The notes under the pieces: model-generated
Told to the model about the DNA's origin: nothing
The model's database searches: none
Seen by the model: the letters and a program-made list of their open reading frames with translations, nothing else
Source: Amyloporia xantha
Lineage: Eukaryota; Basidiomycota; Agaricomycetes; Polyporales; Adustoporiaceae
Direction: 5' to 3'
Assembly (NCBI GenBank): GCA_036971615.1
Contig: JAYKKR010000017.1
Coordinates: 310,001 to 374,000, forward strand
DNA length: 64,000 nucleotides
Shown here: positions 21,624 to 33,100 of the stretch, piece after piece
Position numbering within the stretch: position 1 is the stretch's first letter
How the letters are laid out: every line of letters begins with the position of its first letter
Made by a program: the position numbers and the translations under genes

Positions 21624-23467
21624 GGATACAAAATTTGAAAGCGATATTGGGTGAGAAATAGTACGTCTTTGTGTACGGAGCAAGTCAAGTCGCTGTGCAC
21701 AGCTACGCGCGTCCCAAGCACCGCTTGTCCTTGAGCGCCTAATTCTGCCTGGTGGACACGAGGCACCGAGGTGTGAGGACGACAACGACCTCTCGCTATG
21801 TTCGCCTGCATGACTTGACCTGCTCTCTCGTCATCTGCTCAATCCCGGCGTGCGCAAATTGCTCTCCGATCCGTCCGCAGGCATCGACGTCCAAGCTCGA
21901 GAAGTTGAAACCATGTTACTTCTGTCACCGACCAGTGTCTACTGCGTCCCATTCCGCGCGCTTTCCCCGTGCTCAATTGACCTTGCAGTCAACCCCTCCA
22001 GCTCTGTATCCACCTGTAATAGTGAGCACGTCCTTTTGTATTCCAGTCGTACTCGTGCCCAAAGTCCGAAGACCTGCTTCTTGCTGCCAAGCAGCCGGAT
22101 CGCTATGGTTGATATAATAACACTGCGCATATACTGACTGGAAATGAAGCAGTGGATGGGACCTTTAATTGAACGATTCCGGTGTAAGCGACGCCCTAGG
22201 GCTGACGGTCTGACGGCTGTCTTAGCGGGCACTTCTCATAACCGGTGAGTCTACATGTTCTATCAGCTACTGCTGGTGCAACCCTGTGTCTTACTTTCGA
22301 GCCAGACAGCAGCTTTTTGCCCTGATATACTCTCGAGGTGCGATTCCACAAGACATGCCGACAATGCGAGACTCGTTTGCGAGGCCACCGAAGCCGCATT
22401 TCTCGATATAAGACCCAAGTGAGTGAACACATTCGCAAGCTACCCATGGAAGAGCGAGAAATCACAGGAAAGACCACCTCAATAGCTGCACGTCCAAATT
22501 GCTTGACAAAGTAATGCAGAACGAACAAATCGGAGGCGTCCGCTCCCGGTCCATTCAGCCCGACGCCACAAGACCGTTTTCAATGTACGAAACCACATGA
22601 GTAGAGGTTCATTCAGCATGCATGGATGCCTCAAATCTTCTTCCGTTCGCAGGATGCGACCGCCCGGGTATAAAGTAAGCAAGACATCGATAGTGTCTGT
22701 TAATTGAGAGAGATCACCACCGAAAATAGCCTTCATTCACGGGAAACCGACACGGGAGGACGACGGACAAGCTCAGGCTGTCAGGCCAGCACGGTACGGC
22801 GTGCATGTTCTCATATCTTCTTGAGAATAGGCTAACTACCAGTAAGCAGTGGATGAGTTGTGTCACATAGAATCCGTATACAGGAATTCTCAATCAGAAA
22901 TATATCTACTCTAACTCGACTACATGCAGTGATCGTCAACGCATGCCCTTGATGGTAATCGAGCTGACTCTTTACACTGCAGTGACTTCACGCCGCGGCG
23001 TGAATGCTAGATATTTTGCCGTCAACAAGATTACCAGCTCAAACCACGTCGATGGACAAAAGACGACAACCCTCCTAGTTATTAGTGCTAGCCATGCTCA
23101 CAGCGGATGAAACCACAGTGGTCGTCTGTATTGGATGAGTTCTGTACGTGAATTTTCCACCCAACGAGTCAATTTCTCGACAATCATTGATATCGTACAC
23201 CGCGTATTTTGGAATGAGCAAGTGCAAGTACGTATACATGAGAATTGTAGGTCGGGGCGGGAGGGGTGTAATCCGAGGGATCATACTAACTCCTACACCA
23301 TCGGACGACCTTTGACGTTGAATCGACGTCGAGGACGATTGAATTCACAGCGACGTCGAAAATAGTGTACCCACAATACTGTATGTACAAGCGGGCGCCT
23401 GCACACTTCGCGTTATGCATGTTTACTTTTCGCGTTGCGCATGTTTGGACCTGGTGCCTGAGAAGAC
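21624..23467. other. Region upstream of the NLR gene, no supportable gene
   Basis: Short minus-strand ORFs at 22196-22528 and 22479-22736 (the latter with MKAIFGGDLSQLTDT) may be decayed exons, but I could not join them into a credible gene. The first few hundred bases presumably include the NLR promoter. No repeats with partners in the window were recognised. Confidence 0.35.
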
Positions 23468-23747
23468 CTATGAGTGCGCGAACAACATCCTGTTGTAGCT
23501 GTCCGGGGTGGGAAAAGTGCGGCGTGCGGCGTGCGGCGATGGCGAGAATGGCATGAGTTTGACGGGAACTGTGGAAGTGTCTACGGGACATGATAGTGGA
23601 GGAGGGAGATCAGGGGCAGGAGAAATGATGGGTGACCAAGGTAGCTCGTCCGAGGGATGGCAAGAACGAGTGGAGGGAGAGACGGGCACACCACCCGTCC
23701 TGCCAGCCCGTCAGGTGGATTTTGGGCAGGAGTGTGCCCCATGATCG

Positions 23748-24103
23748 TGTCAAACGAGTAATTCTTCACCTCTCTTCTTGAAAACTATTTCTATGGACTC
23801 CTTACATCTATAGCTATCTTTCTGTCTATTCACTTTATTCCTATCTCCTTCTGCACCTATGATAGAATCCATTCTTTACCTACACCCCTAGAGTAGTTGC
23901 CACTTCTGTGTTGATTGTTGTTTGTTCCCAAAGTGCACCACCTCAGAGTCCGTTGCATCCTGGCTTCCCCAGTTGCTCAACTCGGACTCTAGGTGAGTGG
24001 TTAGGTATATTAGCTCAATATATAGTTGCTCAACTCGGACTCTAGCTGTCTGTATACTTGAGCATCGATTGATCGAGCCCGCCTTTCGTCTGTGGCTCTG
24101 ACA
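23748..24103 (+). repeat. 5' LTR of the copia element
   Basis: 356 bp, begins TGTCAAACGAG and ends GGCTCTGACA. It contains the direct repeat AGTTGCTCAACTCGGACTC twice (around 23974 and 24026), separated by an AT-rich TATATTAGCTCAATATAT stretch. Confidence 0.95.
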
Positions 24104-24115
24104 GGTTATGAGCCC
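24104..24115 (+). promoter_or_regulatory. Primer-binding site for initiator-methionine half-tRNA
   Basis: GGTTATGAGCCC follows the 5' LTR directly. It is complementary to GGGCTCATAACC, the anticodon stem-loop of initiator tRNA-Met. Copia-type elements are known to prime from an internal cut of this tRNA rather than its 3' end. Confidence 0.8.
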
Positions 24116-24286
24116 CGCGCTCTGACCGCTTCGTCGTCAATCTTCTCTGCTTGCTACAGCTTCTGGATCGAGCTCTACTTCAATATCTGGCTACTACACT
24201 GTCTCTACAATCCCTACACTCCTTCTACAACACTCTGATCTTTCCTGATCTTCTCTGATCTCTGCTGATCGTTGTCTCTGCCTGCC

Positions 24287-27200
24287 ATGTCATCCATCGA
24301 CTCTCATCCGCGCTTCAAGCCGCTTTCGAACGGCAATTATCCGCAGTGGAGGGGGGAGATGCGTGCATATCTGATGAAGAAGGGCTACTGGAGGCTTGTG
24401 AGTGGTGTGGAGAGTCGTCCGCCTGTGGAGGAGGACATAGAGCGCAGGGAATGGGACAAGATAGAGTCCAAGGCTGCTGGTGAGATCTTCCTGAACGTCT
24501 CACCGGACCAGCGCATCCATTTCAGTGGGTTTGAGGAGGATCCTGTGCGTATGTGGAGCGCATTGGAGGCTGCCCACGTCGTTCGTCGTCCGGGTGCACG
24601 CTTCAACGCGTATGAATCCCTCTTGACGATCTCCAAGGACGAGGGGAGTCTTTGCAGTCTCTCACGAACCGCATCGAGGAGGCTATGCTCACTTGCCAGA
24701 ACCTCCGTCCTCCCTCCTTCTCTCTCGCTGACTTGGACAATGAGCTCCAAGCCATGGCGATGATTCGTGCGCTTCCACGCGAGCAGTATGCGAGCTTTAC
24801 CTCTGCTCTCATCATGATGCTCCCAGAGAAGCTCGACAAGTCCAAGGTCATCGAAGCGTTCCAAACGGAGGAGCTCAATCGCATGGCACGTCCCTCTCTT
24901 ACCCTTCCTTTGTCTTCATCGTCCTCCGCCGCTCTTGCCGCTACTTCGTCCCCTTCGACTTCGATCTCTTCAGCCAGCGCGAACGCTGCATCTGCGGATG
25001 CTACCTGCGACTTCTGCGGTCGCAAGGGTCACACCCAGAGTGTTTGCTTCAAGTTTGCGAAGGCCAAGGAGAAGGCTCGTCAACCGCGCAAGCGTCCGGA
25101 CCAGGCGAATGCTACAGAGTCAGCTGGCAATGCAAGTCTTCGTTCTGTCGATCCCTCCGATCCTCTTTCGCCTCTTCAGACCGACGCTAACATGGATTGG
25201 AACGCAGACTCAGGTGCTACAGCTCATATGACTCCTCATCGACACTGGCTTCGCGACTACTCCCCGCATCGTGTCGCTATACGCCTCGCAGACAATCAGG
25301 TTGTCTATTCTGCTGGGGTTGGAACTGTGGTCTTTTCGCCGATTGTGGGAGGTAGGGTGGTCAAGAACGTCGAGTTTACCCGTGTTCTACATGTCCCTGC
25401 CCTTCGTAACAATCTTCTGTCTGTCCTTTTCCTAACACGACGTTGCCAATTCACTGTGCGCATTGGACGTGAAAGGATGGACTTCTCAAAGGGAGGTCGA
25501 ACGCTCTTCTGCGCCCGCATCGACGACTCGAACACTGCGCTTTTAGCCGGTCATACTGTCGCTCTTACAGAGTATGCAAAGCTGAGCTCCACTCTTCCTC
25601 TCGATCTTTCGCTCTGGCATCGTCGTCTCGCACATCGTCACATCGACGGAGTGAAGCGTTTGCTGTCTCAGGATCTTGTCACTGGTCTGACACTCGACTC
25701 TAAGGCTCCCTCAGACCCTGTCTGCGAGCCCTGTCTTGCTGGGAAGATGCATGCTAATCCTTTCCCTCCGTCGTCTCATCGTGCCAGCAAACCGCTCGAA
25801 CTCGTTCACTCTGACGTTCATGGTCCCCTGCCTGTCCAAACCCACTCTGGCTATCGCTACTGGGTTACATTCATCGACGACTTCTCCCGCTTCCGCACTG
25901 TCTACTTAATGAAGACAAAGGATCAGGTCTTCGAAATGTTCAGACATTACAAGGCGTGGGCGGAGAATCAGACGGACTGCAGGATCAAAGCGTTGCGAGA
26001 CGACAAGGGAGGTGAATACATGTCCACTGCCTTCCTTTCCTTCACCACAGAGCATGGCATCGAGCGACAACACTCCACACGCAATCGACCGCAGCAGAAC
26101 GGTGTTGCAGAGCGCACCAATCGAATTCTAGGCGATGGTATCAGTTCTATGCTTTCTGAGTCCGGTCTTCCTCCCTCTTTCTGGGGAGAGGCTTTGTCTA
26201 CTCTCGTGCATGTTCTGAACCGCTGTGCCTCCTCCGTGCTACCAGACGCTACGCCCTTTGAGATGTGGTACAAGCGCAAGCCGGACGTTAGCCATCTCCG
26301 CGTTTGGGGATGCACTGCCTATGTCCACGTCCAGAAGGACAAGCGGACGAGTCTTGGCGCCCATATGGAGAAGTGCGTCTTCATTGGTTATCCTGATGGT
26401 GTTAAAGGTTGGAGATTCTACAATCCTACGACGAAGCGGATCATTCTTTCAGAGCGCGCTGATTTCGATGAGCGCTACTTTCCTGGTCTGAAGCAATCGA
26501 CAGCTCCTCTTGCTTCTCCTCCTACTTCTAACTCTGCTCCTCCACCTCCACCACCACCTCCTGACGCTGCTCCGCCGCCTCCACCACCCTCTCCTCCTCC
26601 TGCACCTGCTCCTCTGCCGGTCGCTGATCCTGTGCCTGTGCCCGCTGTTGCGCCTGCGCCACCTCTTGAGGGGGAGTTACCAGATCCTCCTGCTCCTCCA
26701 GAGCTGGATCCTATCCAAGATGTGCCTGCAGACGCTCCTCTAGCTCCTCCAGTCCCAGAACTTCCTGTCGACGATCGTCCCATCGCTCTTCGACGTGAGC
26801 GTCGAGCGAAGTGTCCAGTGCAAGATTGGTCTGTTCCATGGCATCCGTATTCCCGTCCTGCTACTCGTTCACGTGCTCCTGCTCCTGTTCCCCCGCCTCC
26901 ACCTCCGCCGTCGCCTCCGCCTCCACTGCCTCCTGCTGTTCCACTGTCGCCTCCTCCTCCAGTCGAAGCTGAGTGGAGAGAACCTCCTCCCGCTGTTCCA
27001 GACAGCGATGATGATGATCTCCCAGCACTCGCAGAGGATTTTGAGGACGACGACAGCGATGACGAGGATGCCGAAGAGGCTGCCCACTATGCAGAGTCTG
27101 AGCCTGCGACTTATGCGGAAGCCATGAGACGCCCAGACGCAGACAAGTGGCGCGCTGCTATTCAGGAGGAATACGATGCACAGATTGAGAATGGCACTTG

Positions 27201-28659
27201 GGAAGTCGTCGATCTACCTCCTGACCGCAAGGCTATTGGCTGTAAGTGGGTCTTTAAGATCAAGCGCAATGCGGACGGCTCCATCGAACGCTACAAGGCT
27301 AGACTTGTTGCCCAAGGCTTTTCTCAGCGCCCTGGCTACGATTTCGTCGAAACCTTCGCTCCCACCATTCGCATGGCCAGCATTCGAGCCATTCTTGCCA
27401 CTGCTGCCATCGAGGACCTCCACATACGCTCCATCGACATCTCCCATGCTTTCCTGAATGGTGAGATGGATGCAGATGTCTACATGCGTCAACCGGAGGG
27501 CTTTCAGAATGGTAACAAGCGAGTTGCTTTACATCTGCGCAAGCCTATCTACGGGCTAAAGCAAGCTGGTCGACGCTGGAACAAGAAGCTGCATGCTACG
27601 CTGGTCAAGATGGGTTTCAAGCGCATTTCCTCAGACGCTGGAGTGTACGTATACGAGCGTGATAACATTCGCATCATTGTCCCTATCTATGTCGATGATA
27701 TCACTGCTGTTTCCTCCTCCCAGTCTGCGCTTGACAACTTCGTCGAAGAGCTAGCTAGCCACTTCAAGCTTCGTGATTTGGGCGCAACGTCATATCTTCT
27801 GGGCATCGAGATCACTCGGGATCGTCCAACTCGCACTCTTGCTCTGTCTCAGCGACAATACATCATCGACGTCCTCGAGCGCTTCAACCACAGCGAGTGC
27901 AGTACGGTTTCCACTCCTATGACTCCCGGTTTGATCCTATCCTCTTCCATGTCCCCCAAAACGCCCGAAGAAGTCGCTAGCATGCGCAACATCCCTTACC
28001 TGCAGGCTGTAGGTGCTCTGCAGTACCTTTCCTCCGCTACTCGTCCAGACATCTCCTATGCTGTTGGCTGTCTTGCACGCTTCAACCACAATCCCGGTGA
28101 GCAGCATTGGAAAGCGGTCAAGCATCTCTTCCGTTACTTGCAGGGGACAAAGGATCTCAAACTCACTTACCGCCCTGACCCTTCAACTACAGAGCCCTTT
28201 GTGACGTTCACAGATGCATCGCATGGCGATAATCTGGAGAATGGACGTTCCACAAGTGGCTACCTGGTTCGCATGGGTACAGGTGCTGTCAACTGGAGTA
28301 GCAAGCTGCAATCCATCGTCACTCTTTCCACCACGGAGTCAGAATATGTCGCTGCGGTCGAGGCTGGAAGGGACATCAAGTGGATGCGCAATCTTCTCTC
28401 TGAGATTGGCTATGGGTATGATCCTCCCTCTACCCTCTGTATCGACAATCAGTCCGCACTCACTGTGTCGAAGAATCCGGAGCATCACGGTCGACTCAAA
28501 CACCTCGACCTCCGCTTCTACTGGCTACGCGATGAGGTTGAGGCTGGGTACATCAAACCTATCTATGTCTCCACTCATGAGATGCCTGCAGATTTGCTCA
28601 CCAAGGCTCTGGCAAAGCCTCAGGTCGAGCACTTGCGGCGCATGATGGGTTTGGAGTGA
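24287..28659 (+). CDS. copia Gag-Pol polyprotein (one frameshift in gag)
   Basis: It starts at ATG 24287 (MSSIDSHPRFKPLS). The gag part runs in one frame to about 24641, then continues in another frame to the stop at 28659. The sequence GACGAGGGGAGTC at the switch lacks one base relative to a continuous frame, inside the gag helical domain and upstream of the zinc knuckle, so it looks like a mutation rather than a programmed shift. Domains in order: zinc knuckle CDFCGRKGHTQSVC (about 25007), protease DSGATAHM (25205), GAG-pre-integrase LWHRRLAHRH and CEPCLAGK (25,610-25,750), integrase core HSDVHGPLP to the ERTNRIL region (25,810-26,130), a long Pro-rich spacer with an acidic stretch (26,510-27,080), reverse transcriptase KWVFKIKRNADGS with YVDD at 27688, and RNase H with TTESEYVAA and DNQSAL (28,200-28,600). 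The order protease-integrase-RT defines Ty1/copia. Confidence 0.95.
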
Positions 28660-28702
28660 GGTTGGATTCAGGGGGAGCTTGGACAATGAGAGGTGTCTCA
28701 TT

Positions 28703-28711
28703 AAGGGGGAG
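28703..28711 (+). promoter_or_regulatory. Polypurine tract
   Basis: AAGGGGGAG lies directly before the 3' LTR and would prime plus-strand DNA synthesis. Confidence 0.8.
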
Positions 28712-29067
28712 TGTCAAACGAGTAATTCTTCACCTCTCTTCTTGAAAACTATTTCTATGGACTCCTTACATCTATAGCTATCTTTCTGTCTATTCACTTT
28801 ATTCCTATCTCCTTCTGCACCTATGATAGAATCCATTCTTTACCTACACCCCTAGAGTAGTTGCCACTTCTGTGTTGATCGTTGTTTGTTCCCAAAGCGC
28901 ACCACCTCAGAGTCCGTTGCATCCTGGCTTCCCCAGTTGCTCAACTCGGACTCTAGGTGAGTGGTTAGGTATATTAGCTCAATATATAGTTGCTCAACTC
29001 GGACTCTAGCTGTCTGTATACTTGAGCATCGATTGATCGAGCCCGCCTTTCGTCTGTGGCTCTGACA
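28712..29067 (+). repeat. 3' LTR of the copia element
   Basis: 356 bp, same ends as the 5' LTR, followed by the target duplication GATCG at 29068-29072. Confidence 0.95.
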
Positions 29068-29351
29068 GATCGGTTGCGCCACAGCCTGCCGTCGAGTATT
29101 TGTGAACTCTCTGGTACCGGCATGGCGAAGAGCACACCCCTTTGTTGAAGAGTTGACACACCTTGGTAGAATTGTCTCGAGCTGCAGGGGCAGTGGCTTT
29201 CGTCGCACAGCCACGGGCAGACATATTGACGCGTGCACGTTCTTGTCCGACAAGGTGTTTTACCTGGAGAGCGGCGTCGATTGTCGACCAGCCAGCATAG
29301 TCACCACGCGCCATTTCCCATAGGCCGCGATGATGAAACTCCATGTGATAC

Positions 29352-29912
29352 TGTCAGAACCACAGATGAAAGGCGGGCTCGATCAATCGATGCTCAAGTA
29401 TACAGACAGCTAGAGTCCGAGTTGAGCAACTATATATTGAGCTAATATACCTAACCACTCACCTAGCATCAGCAAATGTCAAATTTGACTTATCCACTTA
29501 ATCACACTTTTTTCGACTTTTTGTCCTGTTTAAGACATTTAAGACTGGTTTAAGACCATTTCAAAGTGAAGGGATCGTATTAATTTTGTCTTAATGCACT
29601 TAATTCTCTTATTAAGACAGATAAGTGCAATATAAGTACACTAAGGCAAATTTGACATTTCCTGATGTAGAGTCCGAGTTGAGCAACTGGGGAAGCCAGG
29701 ATGCAACGGACTCTGAGGTGGTGCACTTTGGGAACAAACAACAATCAACACAGAAGTGGCAACTACTCTAGGGGTGTAGGTAAAGAATGGATTCTATCAT
29801 AGGTGCAGAAGGAGATAGGAATAAAGTGAATAGACAGAAAGATAGCTATAGATGTAAGGAGTCCATAGAAATAGTTTTCAAGAAGAGAGGTGAAGAATTA
29901 CTCGTTTGACAG
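29352..29912 (-). mobile_element. Solo LTR of the same copia family, reverse orientation
   Basis: This is the reverse complement of the copia LTR, flanked by its own 5-bp duplication GATAC (29347-29351 and 29913-29917). It represents an independent insertion followed by LTR-LTR recombination. The length of 561 bp is 356 bp plus a 201-bp insert with its 3-bp duplication and one small indel. Its variant bases match the 5' LTR more than the 3' LTR at the two sites where those differ. Confidence 0.95.
29467..29667. mobile_element. 201-bp MITE inside the solo LTR
   Basis: The terminal inverted repeats are CATCAGCAAATGTCAAATTT and the reverse complement of its right end (one mismatch over 21 bp). 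It is flanked by TAG on both sides (29464-29466 and 29668-29670). It is AT-rich, non-coding, with internal CTTAAT/AAGAC words in both orientations. The 3-bp target duplication fits CACTA- or PIF/Harbinger-type transposases; the family is not resolved. Confidence 0.88.
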
Positions 29913-30137
29913 ATACGAGAGTACCGCCGACCACTGGTAGCCCTCATGGAAAACCTCCAGCTGTGAAAGATATTCCATGGCACCAGTACTAACCTGATAA
30001 GTGAAGGAGCCATTGCCACTAGTCACGGGGAACATCATATTCCTCAAGTAGCCAATCTCGTCTGAGTTGAGGAATTATGTGCCTTCTCCAGTATTACGAA
30101 ACGCGAAATGCATGCTTATTATAAGTTACTATTAAAA

Positions 30138-33100
30138 TTACGAGCCATGATTCATATTCGCTTTGAGTTCCTCCACGGTCGTGATGGGTAAACTACATGT
30201 AAAGCCCTCACAGATGCGCACGCTCGGAGCTATATTCGACACGTCCACTCCCTTGTGTTTGTCCTTGTCGAGATCCTCAATTAAGCTGCGCACGGTGGAA
30301 TTGATCTGCGCGAGCGCTCGTGGCGGATTGGCGGGATCGAGGTAGATGAGGACCCGGTTAGGTATAAACCGTTCCCGGATGAGCTCGAGAAACGGTGAGG
30401 TGAGGTCAGTAGAGGACTCGGTCAAGATGAACTAGCAAGACACAGGACGGTTTGATGTCAATGCTTGGCTTTTTCCGGGAGACGAGAGCCGCACCTGTCT
30501 GTACCCTTTCTGACCAAGCATTGCAGCACTCACCATCGTCGCGAGCGCATACGGCGCTGCAGCGAGCAGTTGTGCATTCGATGCAAGGATACTCTCTGCC
30601 TTTTCCTGATACACCTTGTGTCTGTCTTCAGCGAAGTGCGCTAGCCGTTGCACGTTCGACAGCGTCACTGACACGGCACTCGGCTCAGCGCCATCCTAAG
30701 TAAATCACAATGAGGCGCAAGCAGTACAACTAAAATGGTAATGCTTACCTGAGCGTCTTTCATTCGCACCAAAATATGCTCGTCTGGCGCAGAGGCAAAG
30801 TAACCGCCTTCCTGTTCGTCAAAGAATAGCTCATCTTGCTTCTCTTGCAGGCGCGTCGCCCATACGACGTATTCTTCATTCCTGCTCGCCTCATACATGT
30901 TGAGCAATCCTGAGAAGCATCAAACACTGCTAAGCATGGAAATGAAACACAGATATATGACAATTACCCTGTATCAAGAACGCATAGTCATCTGCCTGTC
31001 CTTGCGGACCGGGGCCCTCCCTCCAGCTGCGTCTGAGCTCCCCACTCGTTTCGTCATACAAACGTCCCCTGATAAAGGCTGCAGAATTCTCTGCCAGTTT
31101 GAGAGCCCCGGCAGCTTCTTCCTTCTCTAATACCTCCGTTGCCTTAGCGAGGCCAGAGATCTACACACGGGCAACGGCAGATAACAGAAACATCAGCAAC
31201 CGAAGGAGTACAAGAAAGAAAGGAGAAGCCGAACCATAAGCCCATTCCAGCCCGTCAGTATCTTGTCGTCAAGATGGGGACGAGGACGGTTCTTGTCTCT
31301 GTAGGCCCTCAGTTTCTCCAAGCATTGGCCAAGGGTAGTCTGCACTTCTTCGACCGGCCTGCTGAACTTCCCAGCCGCCTCTTCAGATGTGTGCGCAGCA
31401 TAGAGAACATTCTATCACAATCAAGCCATCGCCAAAAGTAACGTCCAGTTCAAACGTAAGTAGCTGGACACGTGAGCAGAACCACAACTCACTTGGCCTT
31501 TCAGTTCCCCCTGTATGTCATGCCTTGGATCACAGTTGCCGTCCGCTTCAACGCCATACACATATGCAAACATGTCGGCATCTTCACCCAGCACCTCCCC
31601 AGACCCTCGGCCGTCCATGTATAGAACGCCCCTTCCTTCGTCTTCTTGCTTTCGGGTGTCGGTAGTGAATCTGCGTCTTCCGCACTGTAGAATCCTCCAT
31701 CTGGACTGGTGAGGTGTCGCGGGAGATAGGTCAAGATGGAACGCGCCAAAGAAACGAGCGTCTTCCGCGAGGGTGAAGAAGCGGGGAGCAGGAGCGAAAG
31801 CTCGCTGGCAGACATCAGGAGCTGGGCTTGATCATACCTGGTTACGGAATGTAAATGAGAGATGGGCGGTGAAGGACCGCATAACTCACAGCATCTTCTC
31901 GACTTTGCGAGGACGGCAGTCAGGATGAAATCTTCACTAATGGATGAGCAGGGAACAATGACTCACAGTGCGGAACGTGCCACTTCTCGTCGACAGAGTA
32001 TCTCGCAAAGCCCCCGCCTACCACATCATGTATCCCACCCTGGTAAATTTTCTCGAGCGTAAAAACGGCCATGTCTCTCGCGCGTTCTGCTTCCTCCTTC
32101 CGGTTCGCTGGCTTCGCACTATCTACGCTCATACCGACATTGTCTTCTTCGCCCTCAGCATCGAGATACTTTAGAGTGTCTTCCGCAGATGTCTCTGAAC
32201 TTGACGCAGCAGAGGACCCCGCCGAAGCATGCTGGGCATCAAGGTGTAACGCCGCGTAGCGTGCAAGGAAGTGGAAAGTCTGCGCTGGTTGTGGGAACTT
32301 CGGAGCGCCGCCGAATCCACCGTGCACCGAATCAAAGCGTTTCGCGACGCGTCCGTAGACTGAAGAAGCTAGCGACGTGATGGGGAGCGGGCGCGAGTCG
32401 TATTGGACCTATATATCCGAATATTAGGAACAACATAAGCCACAGATGGAGGGTAGAATATGAATGGGGGGGTCGTGTACAGGAATACAAGCGTCAAGGG
32501 GAGTATCAAATGGTCCAAAAGAGGCAAAAGGTTCGAATGTAGAGCATGAGGACTGCATTGAATAACGAGGGGATACAAACGTTGGTCGCGGCGCGTAGCT
32601 GATCGATAATCTGTTTGCCCGCATTCTGGCAGCGATTGGGTTCGCTTTCCCACCTATTTGATATGGAGTTGAGTGAGCGCCGTAAATAAAGGTGGTAAAA
32701 ATTGGCGCTAGGGGGAAAGAAGAGCGAGAGCAAATAATCACACGTACACATCAGCGAGCTTCATAAGGACTTGTCTAAATTGTCCGGGAGGGAAATACGT
32801 CTGCGCGCAGTCATAGCGTATCAGCACTGCAAAGGAGCAGATCCGACAAGAAAACGACATACCCCTGCAAAGAACGGATGTAGATCCGGGGTGAGCCCTG
32901 AAGTTGCCAGTGTCAGTATAGGACGGCATGCTCACAGCAAGGAGAATCAGCACAAAAAATTACGCACAGACAGACATAGGCCAGCCTCCGCCACCTGTAG
33001 TGGCCTGCAGGAATGTCATGTAGAGCCGATCGACGTCCGGGCGTTCTTCGCGGTCAACCTATATCAAACCGCCGACAGAAGGTTGGCGTACACGAGCATG

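Larger units (their letters stand above)
23748..29067 (+). mobile_element. Ty1/copia LTR retrotransposon, near-complete
   Basis: It is 5,320 bp, with two 356-bp LTRs (TG...CA) that differ at only two sites I can see (around the GTTTGTTCCCAAAG segment). It is flanked by the 5-bp target duplication GATCG (23743-23747 and 29068-29072). It has a primer-binding site, gag-pol reading frame, polypurine tract and both LTRs in correct order. The LTR identity implies a recent insertion. The only visible defect is a one-base frameshift in gag. Confidence 0.97.
23468..30060 (-). pseudogene. Zinc-finger ORF fragment split by a copia element and a solo LTR
   Basis: Three minus-strand pieces read in one frame once the insertions are skipped: about 30060-29913, then 29346-29068, then 23742-23468. 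The first ends ...WSAVLSY. The second starts HMEFHHRG and contains a CCCH-type finger (VCQLFNKGVCSSPCRYQRVH). The join of the second and third pieces produces a zinc-knuckle-like CGATDHGAHSC, split by the copia insertion at the codon for D. Zinc-finger ORFs of this kind are, in my memory, common in Agaricomycetes near recombinase or retroelement genes; the function is unknown. A Pro/Ser-rich tail ends with a stop at 23468. The fragment lacks a clear start, so it was probably already decaying. Confidence 0.55.

Noticed and set aside
22196..22736. Two minus-strand ORFs upstream of the NLR gene
   Set aside because: They could not be joined into one credible spliced frame and show no recognisable domain; left as part of the intergenic note.
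24638..24655. Programmed ribosomal frameshift between gag and pol of the copia element
   Set aside because: The shift is in the middle of gag, upstream of the zinc knuckle, and the site is not a recognised slippery heptamer; a one-base loss is simpler.
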